This document shows positions 50,910-60,075 of a DNA stretch of 64,000 nucleotides, in pieces. A model generated the notes under the pieces. That model was not told where the DNA came from. It searched no databases and saw nothing but the letters and a program-made list of their open reading frames with translations. Source of the DNA: Salinigranum rubrum (GTDB taxonomy: Archaea > Halobacteriota > Halobacteria > Halobacteriales > Haloferacaceae); contig NZ_CP026309.1 of assembly GCF_002906575.1 (NCBI RefSeq), positions 124,001 to 188,000 of the forward strand, given 5' to 3'. Positions within the stretch are counted from its first letter, which is position 1. The number at the start of each line of letters is the position of its first letter. Position numbers and translations under genes: made by a program.

Positions 50910-52145
50910 ATGAACCGCCGACAGTACCTCTCGTTGGTCGGCCTGGCGGCCAGCGGTGCCGCCACCGGCTGTATGGGGACCCCCACCGCGGACCGAACCC
51001 AGACCACTACTGAACCGACGACGGACTCGGTCACAGGGACTGACGCACCCCCCACCGGAGCGACCGACGCCTCGTCGTACGCGGTCGAGACGGTCGCTTC
51101 CGGGTTCGAACACCCCTGGGCGCTTGCATTCCTCCCCGACGACACCAGACTCTTGGTCACCGAGCGGGCTGGACGGCTGGCTCTCGTCGACCGCGACTCG
51201 GGTGCTGTCGAGGTGGTTTCGGGGACGCCCGAGGTGTTCGCGCGCGGGCAGGGCGGGATGCTCGACGTGACACTGCACCCCCGGTACCCCGACGAGCCCT
51301 GGGTGTACCTGACCTACTCCGCCGCCCGGTCGGACGGAGCCTCCACGACACACGTCGGTCGCGGGCGCTTGGACGCCGAAAACGCCCGTCTCCGCGGGTT
51401 CGAACTCCTCCACGCCGCGGAGCCGTTCGTCGAGTCGGCCGGCCACTACGGATCGCGGATGGCGTTCGACGCCGACGAGCGACTGTACGTGACGGTCGGC
51501 GACCGCCAGTTCAAGGACTTCGGCCCCGACCACACCGCACAGGACCTGACGACAGAACACGGCTCCGTTCTTCGATTCGAGGCCGACGGTTCGATTCCCG
51601 ATGACAACCCGTTCGTCGACGATTCGGCGGCGCGGGACGCCATCTACAGCTACGGCCACCGAAACCCGCAGGGGCTGACCGTCCACCCCGAGACCGGTGC
51701 GCTCTGGGAGAGCGAGTACGGCGAGCAGGACGGCGACGAACTCAACGTGCTCCGTCGTGGGGGTAACTACGGGTGGCCCGTCGCCGACGAGGGCTGCACT
51801 TACGGGAGCGGACGGCCCATCGGCGTCTCCCACAGCGACCGCGACGACGTCGTCGCCCCGGCGTACACCTGGCCGTGCGGGAGCGGCGGCTTCCCGCCCG
51901 GCGGGATGACGTTCTGCTCGGGAACCGCGTTCCCCGCCTGGGAGGGGCAGCTGTTCGTCGGCGGCCTCGCCTCGCGGGCGCTCGGGCGCTTCACTGTCGA
52001 TGGCCGCGAGGCGAGCCCCGCCGAGCGGCTGCTGACCGACCGCGGCTGGCGGATTCGGACAGTCGCGGAAGCGCCCGACACCGGACACCTGTATCTCGCT
52101 GTCGACGCCGGTGACGCGCCCGTCGCTCGGCTTCGACCCGCGTGA
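50910..52145 (+). CDS. PQQ-dependent soluble aldose sugar dehydrogenase, lipoprotein
   Basis: 411 aa. A Tat-like signal (MNRRQYLSLVGLAASGAATGC) ends in a Cys for lipid anchoring, and a Thr-rich linker of about 30 residues follows. The beta-propeller domain (GH/sorbosone dehydrogenase family) starts GFEHPWALAFLPDD and contains RGQGGMLDVTLHP, SAGHYGSRMAFD, YSYGHRNPQGL and WESEYGEQDGDELNV; the GHRNPQG and EYG-QDGDE motifs hold the PQQ- and calcium-binding His, Arg and Asp residues. It would oxidise aldoses to lactones outside the cell, feeding the sugar-acid pathways in this window (inference). Confidence 0.9.
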   Translation: MNRRQYLSLVGLAASGAATGCMGTPTADRTQTTTEPTTDSVTGTDAPPTGATDASSYAVETVASGFEHPWALAFLPDDTRLLVTERAGRLALVDRDSGAVEVVSGTPEVFARGQGGMLDVTLHPRYPDEPWVYLTYSAARSDGASTTHVGRGRLDAENARLRGFELLHAAEPFVESAGHYGSRMAFDADERLYVTVGDRQFKDFGPDHTAQDLTTEHGSVLRFEADGSIPDDNPFVDDSAARDAIYSYGHRNPQGLTVHPETGALWESEYGEQDGDELNVLRRGGNYGWPVADEGCTYGSGRPIGVSHSDRDDVVAPAYTWPCGSGGFPPGGMTFCSGTAFPAWEGQLFVGGLASRALGRFTVDGREASPAERLLTDRGWRIRTVAEAPDTGHLYLAVDAGDAPVARLRPA

Positions 52146-52343
52146 GCGACGAATCGGGGCTTCCCACGGACCGTAACCCGCTTCGCGTCGGGGAGACCTG
52201 ACCCACCCGGTTGGGGACGCCCCACACCAGCCCCGAACTGCCCCGACGATGCTCTCGCGCCTCGATATCGGACGGCAGTCGTGAACGGTGTCCCCCGGGA
52301 TTATGCCCCACACGCTGATACCCGTGGCACGCCCAGCGGACGT

Positions 52344-54248
52344 ATGAGCGAGCGGGAGCCGGCCGGCGAATCCCGGTCCGGCAACGTCGTCTGGCGGCTG
52401 TACACCGACTACGCGGCGGGCGGACGCCGGTACGCCGTCCTCGGAACGGGAGCGACGCTGGTCGGGCGAGCCCTGGGGCTCGTCCCCGCGTTCGTCATCG
52501 GGCTGGCCGTCGACGCCATCTTCCTCGCCGAACGGCCCTACGCGCTCCCGCTTCTCCCTGCCGATGTGATACCGGCCAGCGACACGGGCCAGCTCTCCTT
52601 CTCCATCGCGGTCCTCCTCGTCGCGACCGGCGGCGGCGCGGTCGCCTCCTGGATCGAAGACTGGAGCTGGAGCGTCTTCGCCCAGCGCGTCCAGCGGTCG
52701 CTCCGGGTCGACGCCTACGACGCGCTACAGCGTCAGGAACTCGCGTACTTCACCCGCCGCCGGACGGGCGACCTGATGTCGGTGCTGAACAACGACGTCA
52801 ACGCCCTGGAGACGTTCCTCGAAGACGGGTTGAGCGCGACCATCTGGATCCTCGCGACCGTCGGCGGCATCGGTCTCATCCTCGTCGGGCTCGACCCCAC
52901 GCTGACGGCGATCACGCTGTTGCCCATCCCGTTTTTGGCGCTTTTCACCATCGCGTTCACCCGAATCGTCGAGCCACGGTATCTCGGCGTCCGCGAGGAG
53001 ATCGGCGACCTCAACGCCCGACTGGAGAACAGCGTCAGCGGAATCGAGGTAGTCAAGACACAGGGCGCGGAAGCGTTCGAGACCGACCGCGTCCGCGCCG
53101 CATCCGACGAGTATCTCCGGGCGAGTCTGGCGGCGATTCGCGTGCGGATCACCTACTTCCCCGGACTGAACGTCATCTCGGGTGTCGGATTCGCGATCAC
53201 GTTCCTCGTCGGCGGACTGTGGGTGCTCGGCGGGGCCCCGTTCGGCCTCGAAGGGACGCTCACGCCCGGGGCGTTCGTGACGTTCGTCATCTACGCCCAG
53301 CAGTTCGTCTGGCCGATCATCAGACTGGGCGACGTCGTCGACGACTACGAACGGGCGAAGACCGCCGGGCTGCGCGTCGACGAACTGCTCGGCCGACAGC
53401 CCGCGGTCGACGACCGGCCGGGTGCCGAGCCGCTGACCGTCAGCGACGGGGCCGTAACCTTCGACGACGTGACGTTCGCGTACGGCGACGAGGCCGTCCT
53501 CGCGGCCATCGATGTCGACATCGACGGTGGCACGACGGTCGGCGTGGTCGGCCCCACGGGCGCGGGGAAGTCGACGCTCTTGAAACTGCTTCCCCGGCTG
53601 TACGACGTCGACGAGGGGGCGGTCCGCATCGACGGTCAGGACGTTCGGGACGTGACGCTCGCGAGTCTGCGACGGTCTATCGGTTACGTGAGCCAGGAAC
53701 CGTTCCTCTTCTACGGGACCGTGCGAGAGAACATCCGCTACGGCACGTTCGAGGCCACGGACGCCGAAGTCGAAGAGGCGGCCGAGCGCGCACAGGCGAT
53801 GGAGTTCATCCGGAACCTCCCGAACGGGTTCGACACGCTCGTCGGCGAGCGCGGCGTGAAACTGTCCGGTGGCCAGCGCCAGCGACTCTCGGTCGCGCGG
53901 ACGATGCTGAAAGACCCCGAGATTCTCATCCTCGACGAGGCGACGAGCGCCGTCGACACGGAGACGGAGGCGCTCATCCAGGCCAGCCTGCGGGAGTTCG
54001 CCGCCGACCGGACGACGTTCGTCATCGCCCACCGACTCTCGACGATTCGCAACGCCGCGCGGATTCTGGTGGTCGACGACGGACGAGTCGTCGAGGACGG
54101 GACGCACGACGAGTTGCTCCGAGCGAACGGGCTGTACGCCAACCTCTGGCGCGTCCAGGTGGGCGATATCCAATCACTCCCCCGTGAGTTCCTCGAACGG
54201 GCGCTGGAACGAAAGTCGGCGTTCGTCCGCGACAGCGACGACCGGTAG
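52344..54248 (+). CDS. ABC transporter with fused permease and ATPase domains (MsbA/lipid-exporter type)
   Basis: 634 aa. An N-terminal six-helix domain (segments at GTGATLVGRALGLVPAFVIG, FSIAVLLVATGGGAVASWI and others) is followed by a full ATPase: Walker A GPTGAGKSTLLKL, Q-loop GYVSQEPFLFYGTV, signature LSGGQRQRLSVAR, Walker B ILILDEATSAVDTET and H-loop IAHRLSTI. Homodimeric exporters of this kind move lipids, peptides or drugs. ATG 52344 (MSEREPAGES) is preferred over an open frame from 52281. The C-terminal 40 residues after the ATPase (SLPREFLERALERKS) are an extra, family-specific tail. Confidence 0.93.
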   Translation: MSEREPAGESRSGNVVWRLYTDYAAGGRRYAVLGTGATLVGRALGLVPAFVIGLAVDAIFLAERPYALPLLPADVIPASDTGQLSFSIAVLLVATGGGAVASWIEDWSWSVFAQRVQRSLRVDAYDALQRQELAYFTRRRTGDLMSVLNNDVNALETFLEDGLSATIWILATVGGIGLILVGLDPTLTAITLLPIPFLALFTIAFTRIVEPRYLGVREEIGDLNARLENSVSGIEVVKTQGAEAFETDRVRAASDEYLRASLAAIRVRITYFPGLNVISGVGFAITFLVGGLWVLGGAPFGLEGTLTPGAFVTFVIYAQQFVWPIIRLGDVVDDYERAKTAGLRVDELLGRQPAVDDRPGAEPLTVSDGAVTFDDVTFAYGDEAVLAAIDVDIDGGTTVGVVGPTGAGKSTLLKLLPRLYDVDEGAVRIDGQDVRDVTLASLRRSIGYVSQEPFLFYGTVRENIRYGTFEATDAEVEEAAERAQAMEFIRNLPNGFDTLVGERGVKLSGGQRQRLSVARTMLKDPEILILDEATSAVDTETEALIQASLREFAADRTTFVIAHRLSTIRNAARILVVDDGRVVEDGTHDELLRANGLYANLWRVQVGDIQSLPREFLERALERKSAFVRDSDDR

Positions 54249-54289
54249 GGTAAGCACCTTCTCTGTGGCGCACGCCCTGACTCGGTCGG

Positions 54290-54502
54290 CTACGTCCGAA
54301 GCGCCTTGAGTTCGGCTCGTGCTTCCGTGAGCACCATCGGCTCGTGGTATATCGGCGAATCGGGTTCCATGTCCGCCCCGTCTCGAAGCGACCCAACGTC
54401 GAGCGGCGCGAACTCGACCTGCTCGGTCAGTTCGGCAACCGTCTCCTTGGCGGCCTCGTCGTCGCCCGCGAGGAAGAGGACCAGTCGCTCCTCCAGCGGC
54501 GC
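54290..54502 (-). pseudogene. C-terminal remnant of an NADPH-dependent F420 reductase-like gene
   Basis: About 70 codons read as LEERLVLFLAGDDEAAKETV, then ELTEQVEFAPLDVGSL and EPDSPIYHEPMVLTEARAEL. This matches the C-terminal part of NAD(P)-binding F420-reductase/NpdG-type proteins (GDDxxAKxxVxxL...GFxPxDxGxL). The Rossmann half is missing; upstream sequence is unrelated and unlike any coding region. Located at the junction between the GC-rich core region and the compositionally different block to the right, so truncation by insertion of that block is likely. Confidence 0.65.
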
Positions 54503-54797
54503 GTCGGGCCGGGCCTCGTTCCGGTTCCTGGCTCCGTTCCTGTCCCCAACCTGGGGAGGTTTATTACCTCGACCGTCGTCTCCGGTCGCTTCACCTCTCG
54601 CCCTCTGCTGTCGGTTCGCTCCCTGTCGTCCGTGCCTGCCATTCGAATCAGATCCGTCTCGCGCTCGCCCGTTCGCTTGCTCACAACGGTGTCTCCCGAC
54701 GCACGTCCTCCGTCGGCTCGTCGCTCCGGTCACTCGTTTGGAAACTACGATACCCGTCGCATCGGCCGTTCCGATGCTGTGGTACCACAGCACTTCG
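54503..54797. other. Non-coding junction region with palindromes
   Basis: 295 bp with no haloarchaeal-like gene. It contains the short hairpin GAGGT-TTATT-ACCTC (54556-54570), CCCCA/TGGGG arms just before it (from 54545), and the 18-bp palindrome at 54775-54792. Probably the scar of an insertion event. Confidence 0.5.
54775..54792. repeat. Perfect 18-bp palindrome just downstream of the deacetylase-like gene
   Basis: TGCTGTGGTACCACAGCA equals its own reverse complement and lies 5 bp beyond the stop of the minus-strand deacetylase-like gene. It could be a transcription terminator hairpin or a recombination end of the acquired block. No T-tract follows, which weakens the terminator reading. 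Confidence 0.6.
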
Positions 54798-55958
54798 CTA
54801 GTTAAACACGGGCGATTTACGGTGGTGATCGACGGCGTCGTCGAGCCATTCATCGACCAGTTCGGTTGGCTCGTCGAGGAACTCGAACGGGTCGCCAGTG
54901 CCGTACCCATCGAGCTCGACCGTCTGACCGAGCACACCTTCGAAGACGCCGAGTGTGGCGAACGAGAGATGCGACGGCTGGTATCCACCCTCTTGGATGA
55001 GTGCCAGCGCACCGTCAGCCGTCTCGTTGGCGAGTCGCTGAATTCGAGCGCCCATCTCTCGGAATCCCTCGCGGGTCACGATGTTTCGACCGTTCATGTC
55101 TGACGGTCCGGCGTCTTGGCCGGCGCTGACGAGGATGAGATCGGGGTCGTATCCAGCAATCGCTGGTTCGACGATCCGTTCGAAGAACGCTTCGTACCCC
55201 CGGTTTCCGGTGCCTGGTGGAAGCGGGACGTTGAGTGTGTACCCCCGACCATCCCCCTCACCAAACTCGTCAATGGAACCCTCTTGTGAGTGGTACTCGG
55301 GGTGCCAGGAGCCGTGGTCGTTGTGGGCGCTCACGAAGAGCACATCGTCGCGGTCGTAGAACGCCTCCTGTGTCCCATTGCCATGATGGACGTCCCAGTC
55401 GACGATTGCAACCCGGTCGGCCGAGACGTCGGCCGGTCCATCGGAAGCGAGCGCCGCCTCCGCAGCGAGTGCAACGTTGTTGAGGTAACAGAACCCATCA
55501 GCGTACCCTGGTTGGGCGTGGTGGCCGCTGGGCCGACACAGGGCGTACGGGAGCGCACTACCGTCGTTGCGTCCCACCTCGTCGAGCGCGTGCCCAGCAG
55601 CGGCGATTGCAGCCCCAGCCGAGACGCGGGCGGCGTCGTACGTGTGCTCGTTCAATCCGGTCGTCGTATCGTCGATACGACCGCCGCCGTCGGCACAGAA
55701 CTCGATGAGCCAGTCGAGATACTCGGGGTCGTGAACACGTTCGAGCGCCGCTCGACTCGCCGACTCCGGTGACACCGTCTCCGAACGGTCACCGAAAGCA
55801 TGGTCTAACATCGCTCGGATGTTCTCGACGCGCTCGCGGCGATCAGGGTGGACCTCGGGAACAGCGACGATGGGGGTATCGGGGAATTTGAAGGCTCCTT
55901 TCGGTGGTTCGTGGTCGAGCATTCGGTCGTCCCAGTAGACGGTGATATCGGTTGTCAT
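54798..55958 (-). CDS. Histone-deacetylase-superfamily amidohydrolase (acetylpolyamine amidohydrolase-like)
   Basis: 386 aa. ALCRPSGHHAQPGYADGFCY (catalytic His pair), RVAIVDWDVHHGNGTQEAFY (zinc Asp and His), FVSAHNDHGSWHPE, LPPGTGNRGYEAFF, ILVSAGQDAGPSDMNG (second zinc Asp) and IQEGGYQ (catalytic Tyr region) are the complete HDAC-fold set. In prokaryotes such enzymes remove acetyl groups from polyamines or other amines; class II HDAC-like acetylpolyamine amidohydrolases are the closest by motif. Last gene of the Liv/amidase block; it probably acts on the imported N-acyl compound. Codon use is visibly less GC-biased than in genes left of 54 kb. Confidence 0.9.
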   Translation of the reverse strand: MTTDITVYWDDRMLDHEPPKGAFKFPDTPIVAVPEVHPDRRERVENIRAMLDHAFGDRSETVSPESASRAALERVHDPEYLDWLIEFCADGGGRIDDTTTGLNEHTYDAARVSAGAAIAAAGHALDEVGRNDGSALPYALCRPSGHHAQPGYADGFCYLNNVALAAEAALASDGPADVSADRVAIVDWDVHHGNGTQEAFYDRDDVLFVSAHNDHGSWHPEYHSQEGSIDEFGEGDGRGYTLNVPLPPGTGNRGYEAFFERIVEPAIAGYDPDLILVSAGQDAGPSDMNGRNIVTREGFREMGARIQRLANETADGALALIQEGGYQPSHLSFATLGVFEGVLGQTVELDGYGTGDPFEFLDEPTELVDEWLDDAVDHHRKSPVFN

Positions 55959-56039
55959 AGTGTGTCAGTGGTTGTGATGTTCTCACGCGGTCGGTTCAGT
56001 CTGTCCTTCCAGTGAGTACTACCGGGGACTGAGCGTTCA

Positions 56040-57329
56040 TCACTCCTCGACCCCACAGTACTCGACAGCAATCGAGGCGATAGCAGTTGCAGTTTCCAGC
56101 AGCGCGGGCACCGTCGTGTGTTCGTCCGCACCGTGAAGGTTCGCCCCCGCTGGGCCAATGGAGACCGCATCAACATCGTAATAGAGCTCATAGAAGCGCT
56201 CGTCGAGTCCGGCGTTTCCGCCGACAAACGATCCGGACCGGCCAGTGACGTCTTCACTGACGCGTTTTGCGAGGTTCGGGAACTCGTGGTCGGTGTTAAC
56301 CTCGTGCGGTTCAGCCTGCCAACCGTACCACTCGACCGTCGGGGGATGATCGGAGAGCCACTCGTCGTTTGCGGCTGCTTCGGCGACCGCTTCCTCGATC
56401 TGCGACCGGACCTCGGCACGGCTCTCCCCAGGTGGCCAGCCGATCCGCCCCGTGAGTACCGCTCGTGACGGGAGCGTGGACGGCCAGTCCCCAGCCTCGA
56501 TCGTCCCGATGTTGAGATTTGTGACGTTCCCTTTCAGACCGGGATTCGCCCGATACGCCGGCTCATAGTCGATCCGTGCTTTCCGTTCGGCGTCGAGTTC
56601 CTCTAACGCGCGGTAGACGGTGGCGGCGTTACCGATTGCGTTGACTCCCTCGTGTCCCCACGCCGCGTGGACGCTCTTGCCAGGGACCTCAACGCGGAAG
56701 TACATCACGCCCGCGCTCGCAACCCCGACGTTCGGGAGGTCGTAGGGTTCGGCAATAACCGCCGCGTCGGGAACATATCCTCGCTCGAGAACTGACAACG
56801 CCCCACCGACGCCCCCGTCTTCCTCCTCGACCGTCGACTGAAACAGGAGGTCGCCGCCGAGCTCGATTCCAAGCGAATCGAGTGCCTCCATCGCGATCAG
56901 GCACGCTGTGAGCCCCCCTTTCATGTCCGCGCTCCCCCGGCCGTAGAGGGTGTCTCCTTCGCGTGTCAGTGCCCACGGATCGCGGGTCCACTCGTCTTCG
57001 GTGACGTCGACTACGTCGATGTGGCCGCCGATCGCGAGCGTCGGACCGTCCCCGCCTTCGACCCGAGCAACCACGTTCGGTCGGTCCTCGTAGCCGTACG
57101 CCTCGTACGATGAGGTCTCGAAGTACCCCTCGTGGCCCGCGAGTTCGTCTGCCGACGGTTCCCAAACGTCCGGATCGAGATTCATCTTCTCGAGCCGACC
57201 GATGATTACCTCTTGGCCCGGCGCCTCAGTACCGGTCACCGTTTTCGCGGCCACGAGGTCGCCGAGTAGGTCGACGAGATCTGATTCCTTCGATTCAATC
57301 GTTTCTGCGAGTGTGTCTTGAGCTACCAT
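56040..57329 (-). CDS. M20-family metallopeptidase/deacylase (ArgE/DapE type)
   Basis: 429 aa. LAIGGHIDVVDV (first metal His and Asp), YGRGSADMKGGLTACL (bridging Asp), FQSTVEEEDGGVGGAL (catalytic Glu and metal Glu), AVIAEPYDLP (metal ligand) and LHGADEHTTVPAL (last His) complete the di-zinc site. The lid domain carries GKSVHAAWGHEGVNAIG. Enzymes of this group hydrolyse N-acetylornithine, N-succinyl-diaminopimelate, N-formyl pyrimidines or N-acyl amino acids. It lies between LivM and the HDAC-like gene on the same strand, with an AT-rich promoter-like stretch at 57338-57363. Confidence 0.92.
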   Translation of the reverse strand: MVAQDTLAETIESKESDLVDLLGDLVAAKTVTGTEAPGQEVIIGRLEKMNLDPDVWEPSADELAGHEGYFETSSYEAYGYEDRPNVVARVEGGDGPTLAIGGHIDVVDVTEDEWTRDPWALTREGDTLYGRGSADMKGGLTACLIAMEALDSLGIELGGDLLFQSTVEEEDGGVGGALSVLERGYVPDAAVIAEPYDLPNVGVASAGVMYFRVEVPGKSVHAAWGHEGVNAIGNAATVYRALEELDAERKARIDYEPAYRANPGLKGNVTNLNIGTIEAGDWPSTLPSRAVLTGRIGWPPGESRAEVRSQIEEAVAEAAANDEWLSDHPPTVEWYGWQAEPHEVNTDHEFPNLAKRVSEDVTGRSGSFVGGNAGLDERFYELYYDVDAVSIGPAGANLHGADEHTTVPALLETATAIASIAVEYCGVEE

Positions 57330-57402
57330 GATGTCTGAAATTTTTTATTATCTCCTATTTGATACCAACTACCGCGGTTGCACTCCTGATCGGAGTCGGT
57401 GG

Positions 57403-58425
57403 TCAATCGATTGGCCACCCACTCCAGTTATCTCGATCGAGCAGTTCGCGGAGTCGCTCGCGCGGGTCGAGTGAGCTTCCTGCGATCCCGTTCGGGAAGT
57501 AGATAGTCACGACGATCAGCATGATACTCCAGATGACCAGTCGAACTTCCCCGAGGTCTCGAAGCCCTTCAGAGAGCCCAAAGACGATCACGGCACCGAA
57601 CACCCCCCCGCTGATCGTTCGGAAGCCTCCGATGATGCCCATCGCCATGAACTCGATCATTCTGTTGACTTCGATCATCGGTGGAGAGATGATCAGAACG
57701 GTGTGTGCCTGTAGCCCACCGGCGACACCGGCGATCGAGGAGCCGATAATGAAGCCAGCGAGCTTGTACCTCGGGACGTTGTTGCCGAGCATCCGTGCGG
57801 CATCGGGAGCCTCGCGAATCGCCCTCGCCACGAGGCCGAATCGGTTGACTAACAGCCCGTACTGGACGAGGAGGAGCGCACCAACCAGCACGAACACGAA
57901 GTAGTACAGGGCGATTCGGTTCCCGCCGAACAGCGCTGGGAAGCTAGTGTAGCCGGTCGGGCCACCCGTGACGTCGCGGAAGACGATCACCAGTCGGAAG
58001 ACGATCTCCGCGAACGCCAGCGTGACCATCCCGACATACGCCCCTGACAGGCGCAACACCGGGAGCGCGATCGGGATGCTGAGTATCCCGGCGACGACGC
58101 CGCCAAGCAGTACCCCAACCAGGGGGTGTAATCCCGCCTCACCGGCCAACAGGACCGCCGCGTACGCACCGATCCCATAGAGGGCGGCATGCGCGAAGCT
58201 GAACATTCCGAAGTAACCAGCGATGAAGATCCAACTCGTAACCACGAGAACGAGGATGATCAACTGCATCACCAGGTCGAGCGTGTAGCCTCCGACGAGT
58301 ACCGGTGCCAGCAGCGCTAGCACGCCCGCGATCATGAAGATCACACCGTTCCGTGAACGGACGTCCTGTTTCAGACGACCGGTCGTCCGGTTGATCCCGT
58401 TCTGGAGCGTGTCGAGTACAGTCAT
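57403..58425 (-). CDS. livM: Branched-chain amino-acid-type ABC permease
   Basis: 340 aa with nine to ten membrane segments. FIAGYFGMFSFAHAALYGIGAYAAVLL is the LivM start; LPVLRLSGAYVGMVTLAFAEIVFRLV and the EAA-like loop REAPDAARMLGNNVPRYKL, which contacts the ATPase, follow, as does GGFRTISGGVFGAVIVFGL. It is the inner half of the importer with LivH. ATG 58423-58425 overlaps the LivH stop (ATGA). Confidence 0.93.
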   Translation of the reverse strand: MTVLDTLQNGINRTTGRLKQDVRSRNGVIFMIAGVLALLAPVLVGGYTLDLVMQLIILVLVVTSWIFIAGYFGMFSFAHAALYGIGAYAAVLLAGEAGLHPLVGVLLGGVVAGILSIPIALPVLRLSGAYVGMVTLAFAEIVFRLVIVFRDVTGGPTGYTSFPALFGGNRIALYYFVFVLVGALLLVQYGLLVNRFGLVARAIREAPDAARMLGNNVPRYKLAGFIIGSSIAGVAGGLQAHTVLIISPPMIEVNRMIEFMAMGIIGGFRTISGGVFGAVIVFGLSEGLRDLGEVRLVIWSIMLIVVTIYFPNGIAGSSLDPRERLRELLDRDNWSGWPID

Positions 58426-59294
58426 TCGAGGTACCCCCCGATTCCGTCCGGATAAACGACGAGTACGATTATCATGATTCCGAAGAGGATGACCATCGCC
58501 ATCTCGCTGGAGACCCAAATCATACTGATACTCCGTACAATCGCGAGCCCAATCGCCGACAGCAGCGTGCCTCGAACGCTCCCGAGCCCGCCGACCATCA
58601 CGACGACGAACGACAGGAGGAACGGGTACCATCCGACCGAGGGATAGACGGCGAAAATCGGGGCCAATAGAACGCCAGCAAGCCCCGCGAGCGCAGCACT
58701 GATCCCAAAGGTCATCGCATAGATCCGGTTCGGACGAACGCCCATCAGCAAGGCAGTGTCATTGTCCTGGGAAACCGCACGGATAGCGAGCCCAAGCTTG
58801 GTTCTGGAAATGACGTAAAAAAGGATCCCCAAGGCAACGAGTGAGACACCGAAAATAAACACTCGCTGTGCGCTCAGAACGATTCCGCCGACGTTCCAGA
58901 CCACGTCGGTAAACTGCGGGAACGACTCACGCTGTGAGCCGATCCAGACGATGAAGCCGTTCTCGAGCAAGAACGCGAGTCCGAGCGTGACCACCATCGA
59001 CGGGATCCCGAACTCCTCACGGTCGCGGAGCGGTCTGACAAGTCCGACTTCAGTCAGATAGCCCAGTACGAATACGACGAGGACCGCAGCCACGACTGCG
59101 ACAATCGCGCTTCCGGTCGCGCCGAGAGTGAAGAAGCCGACGAACCCTCCGACCATGAACATCGCCCCATGGCTGAAGTTCAACACTCGTGCAACGCCCC
59201 AGATCAACGTGAGACCGATCGCCATCATCGCGAGTTGCCCGCCGAAGAGCAACCCGTTGATTACCTGCTGGGCGACGAGATCGACGCTAACCAT
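58422..59294 (-). CDS. livH: Branched-chain amino-acid-type ABC permease
   Basis: 290 aa with eight membrane segments. GLLFGGQLAMMAIGLTLIWG and VARVLNFSHGAMFMVGGFVG form the conserved LivH N-terminus; RAVSQDNDTALLMGVRPNRIY is the EAA-like ATPase contact. ATG 59292-59294 is chosen because GAGGTGA, a strong Shine-Dalgarno match, lies 5 bp upstream. A GTG three codons earlier overlaps that site. Such an SD is expected for an internal operon gene, in contrast to the leaderless first genes elsewhere in the window. Confidence 0.93.
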   Translation of the reverse strand: MVSVDLVAQQVINGLLFGGQLAMMAIGLTLIWGVARVLNFSHGAMFMVGGFVGFFTLGATGSAIVAVVAAVLVVFVLGYLTEVGLVRPLRDREEFGIPSMVVTLGLAFLLENGFIVWIGSQRESFPQFTDVVWNVGGIVLSAQRVFIFGVSLVALGILFYVISRTKLGLAIRAVSQDNDTALLMGVRPNRIYAMTFGISAALAGLAGVLLAPIFAVYPSVGWYPFLLSFVVVMVGGLGSVRGTLLSAIGLAIVRSISMIWVSSEMAMVILFGIMIIVLVVYPDGIGGYLE

Positions 59295-59354
59295 CGCATT
59301 CACCTCTCGATTGAGGCGGACGACAGCACGCGGATTCTAGTGTCCGTCTCCCAC

Positions 59355-60074
59355 TCATTGGTGTCGCTCTCCGATGTACATATCCATGATGTCTTGCTCG
59401 TTTCGGAGCGCTTCCGTCTCACCCTCGTACTCCAGTCGTCCCTGGTCGAGAACGTAGACGTACTCGGCAATCTCGAGTACTCGTTGCACGTTCTGTTCGA
59501 TGATGAGCATGTCACGGCCGCGTTCCTTCAGAATCTCAACCTGCTCGAAGACGTCGTCGACGAGGTCGGGTGCGAGCCCCGCACTCGGTTCGTCCAACAG
59601 CAGGATGTCTGGGTCGGACATCAACGCCCGCCCGAAGGCAACCATCATCTGTTGACCCCCGCTGAGGTCCTGGGCTTGTTGCGCCCGCTTCTCTTCGAGG
59701 ACGGGAAACATGTCGAAGACCTCCTCGTACTGCTTCTCGAGGAACTCCTCATCATCGATGAGGTAGCCACCCATCCGGAGGTTCTCCTTCACACTCATCT
59801 CCGGGAAGACACTCCCTCCTTGCGGGAGCATGACGACCCCACGTTCAAGCACCTCACGTGGGTGGTCGTTCGTCACGTCCTCACCGCGAATCGTGACCGT
59901 CCCATTCCAAATATCAACCATGCCGAAGATGGATTTCAGCATGGTTGATTTTCCCGACCCGTTCGGACCGATGATACAGTTTACTTGGTCCTCGTCGATC
60001 GTGACCGAGAGATCGTAGAGAACTTGATTCTCTCCATATCCTGCGTCGACGGCGTCGAGTTCGATGAGGCTCAT
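59355..60074 (-). CDS. livF: Branched-chain amino-acid-type ABC ATPase
   Basis: 239 aa. Walker A GPNGSGKSTMLKSIFG, Q-loop MLPQGGSVFPEMSV, signature LSGGQQMMVAFGRA, Walker B ILLLDEPSAGLAPDLVD and H-loop IIEQNVQRVLEIA. It lacks the C-terminal extension of sugar ATPases, as normal for LivF. ATG 60072-60074 (MSLIELDAVDAGYGENQVLY) lies one base after the LivG stop. Confidence 0.95.
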   Translation of the reverse strand: MSLIELDAVDAGYGENQVLYDLSVTIDEDQVNCIIGPNGSGKSTMLKSIFGMVDIWNGTVTIRGEDVTNDHPREVLERGVVMLPQGGSVFPEMSVKENLRMGGYLIDDEEFLEKQYEEVFDMFPVLEEKRAQQAQDLSGGQQMMVAFGRALMSDPDILLLDEPSAGLAPDLVDDVFEQVEILKERGRDMLIIEQNVQRVLEIAEYVYVLDQGRLEYEGETEALRNEQDIMDMYIGERHQ

Positions 60075-60075
60075 C

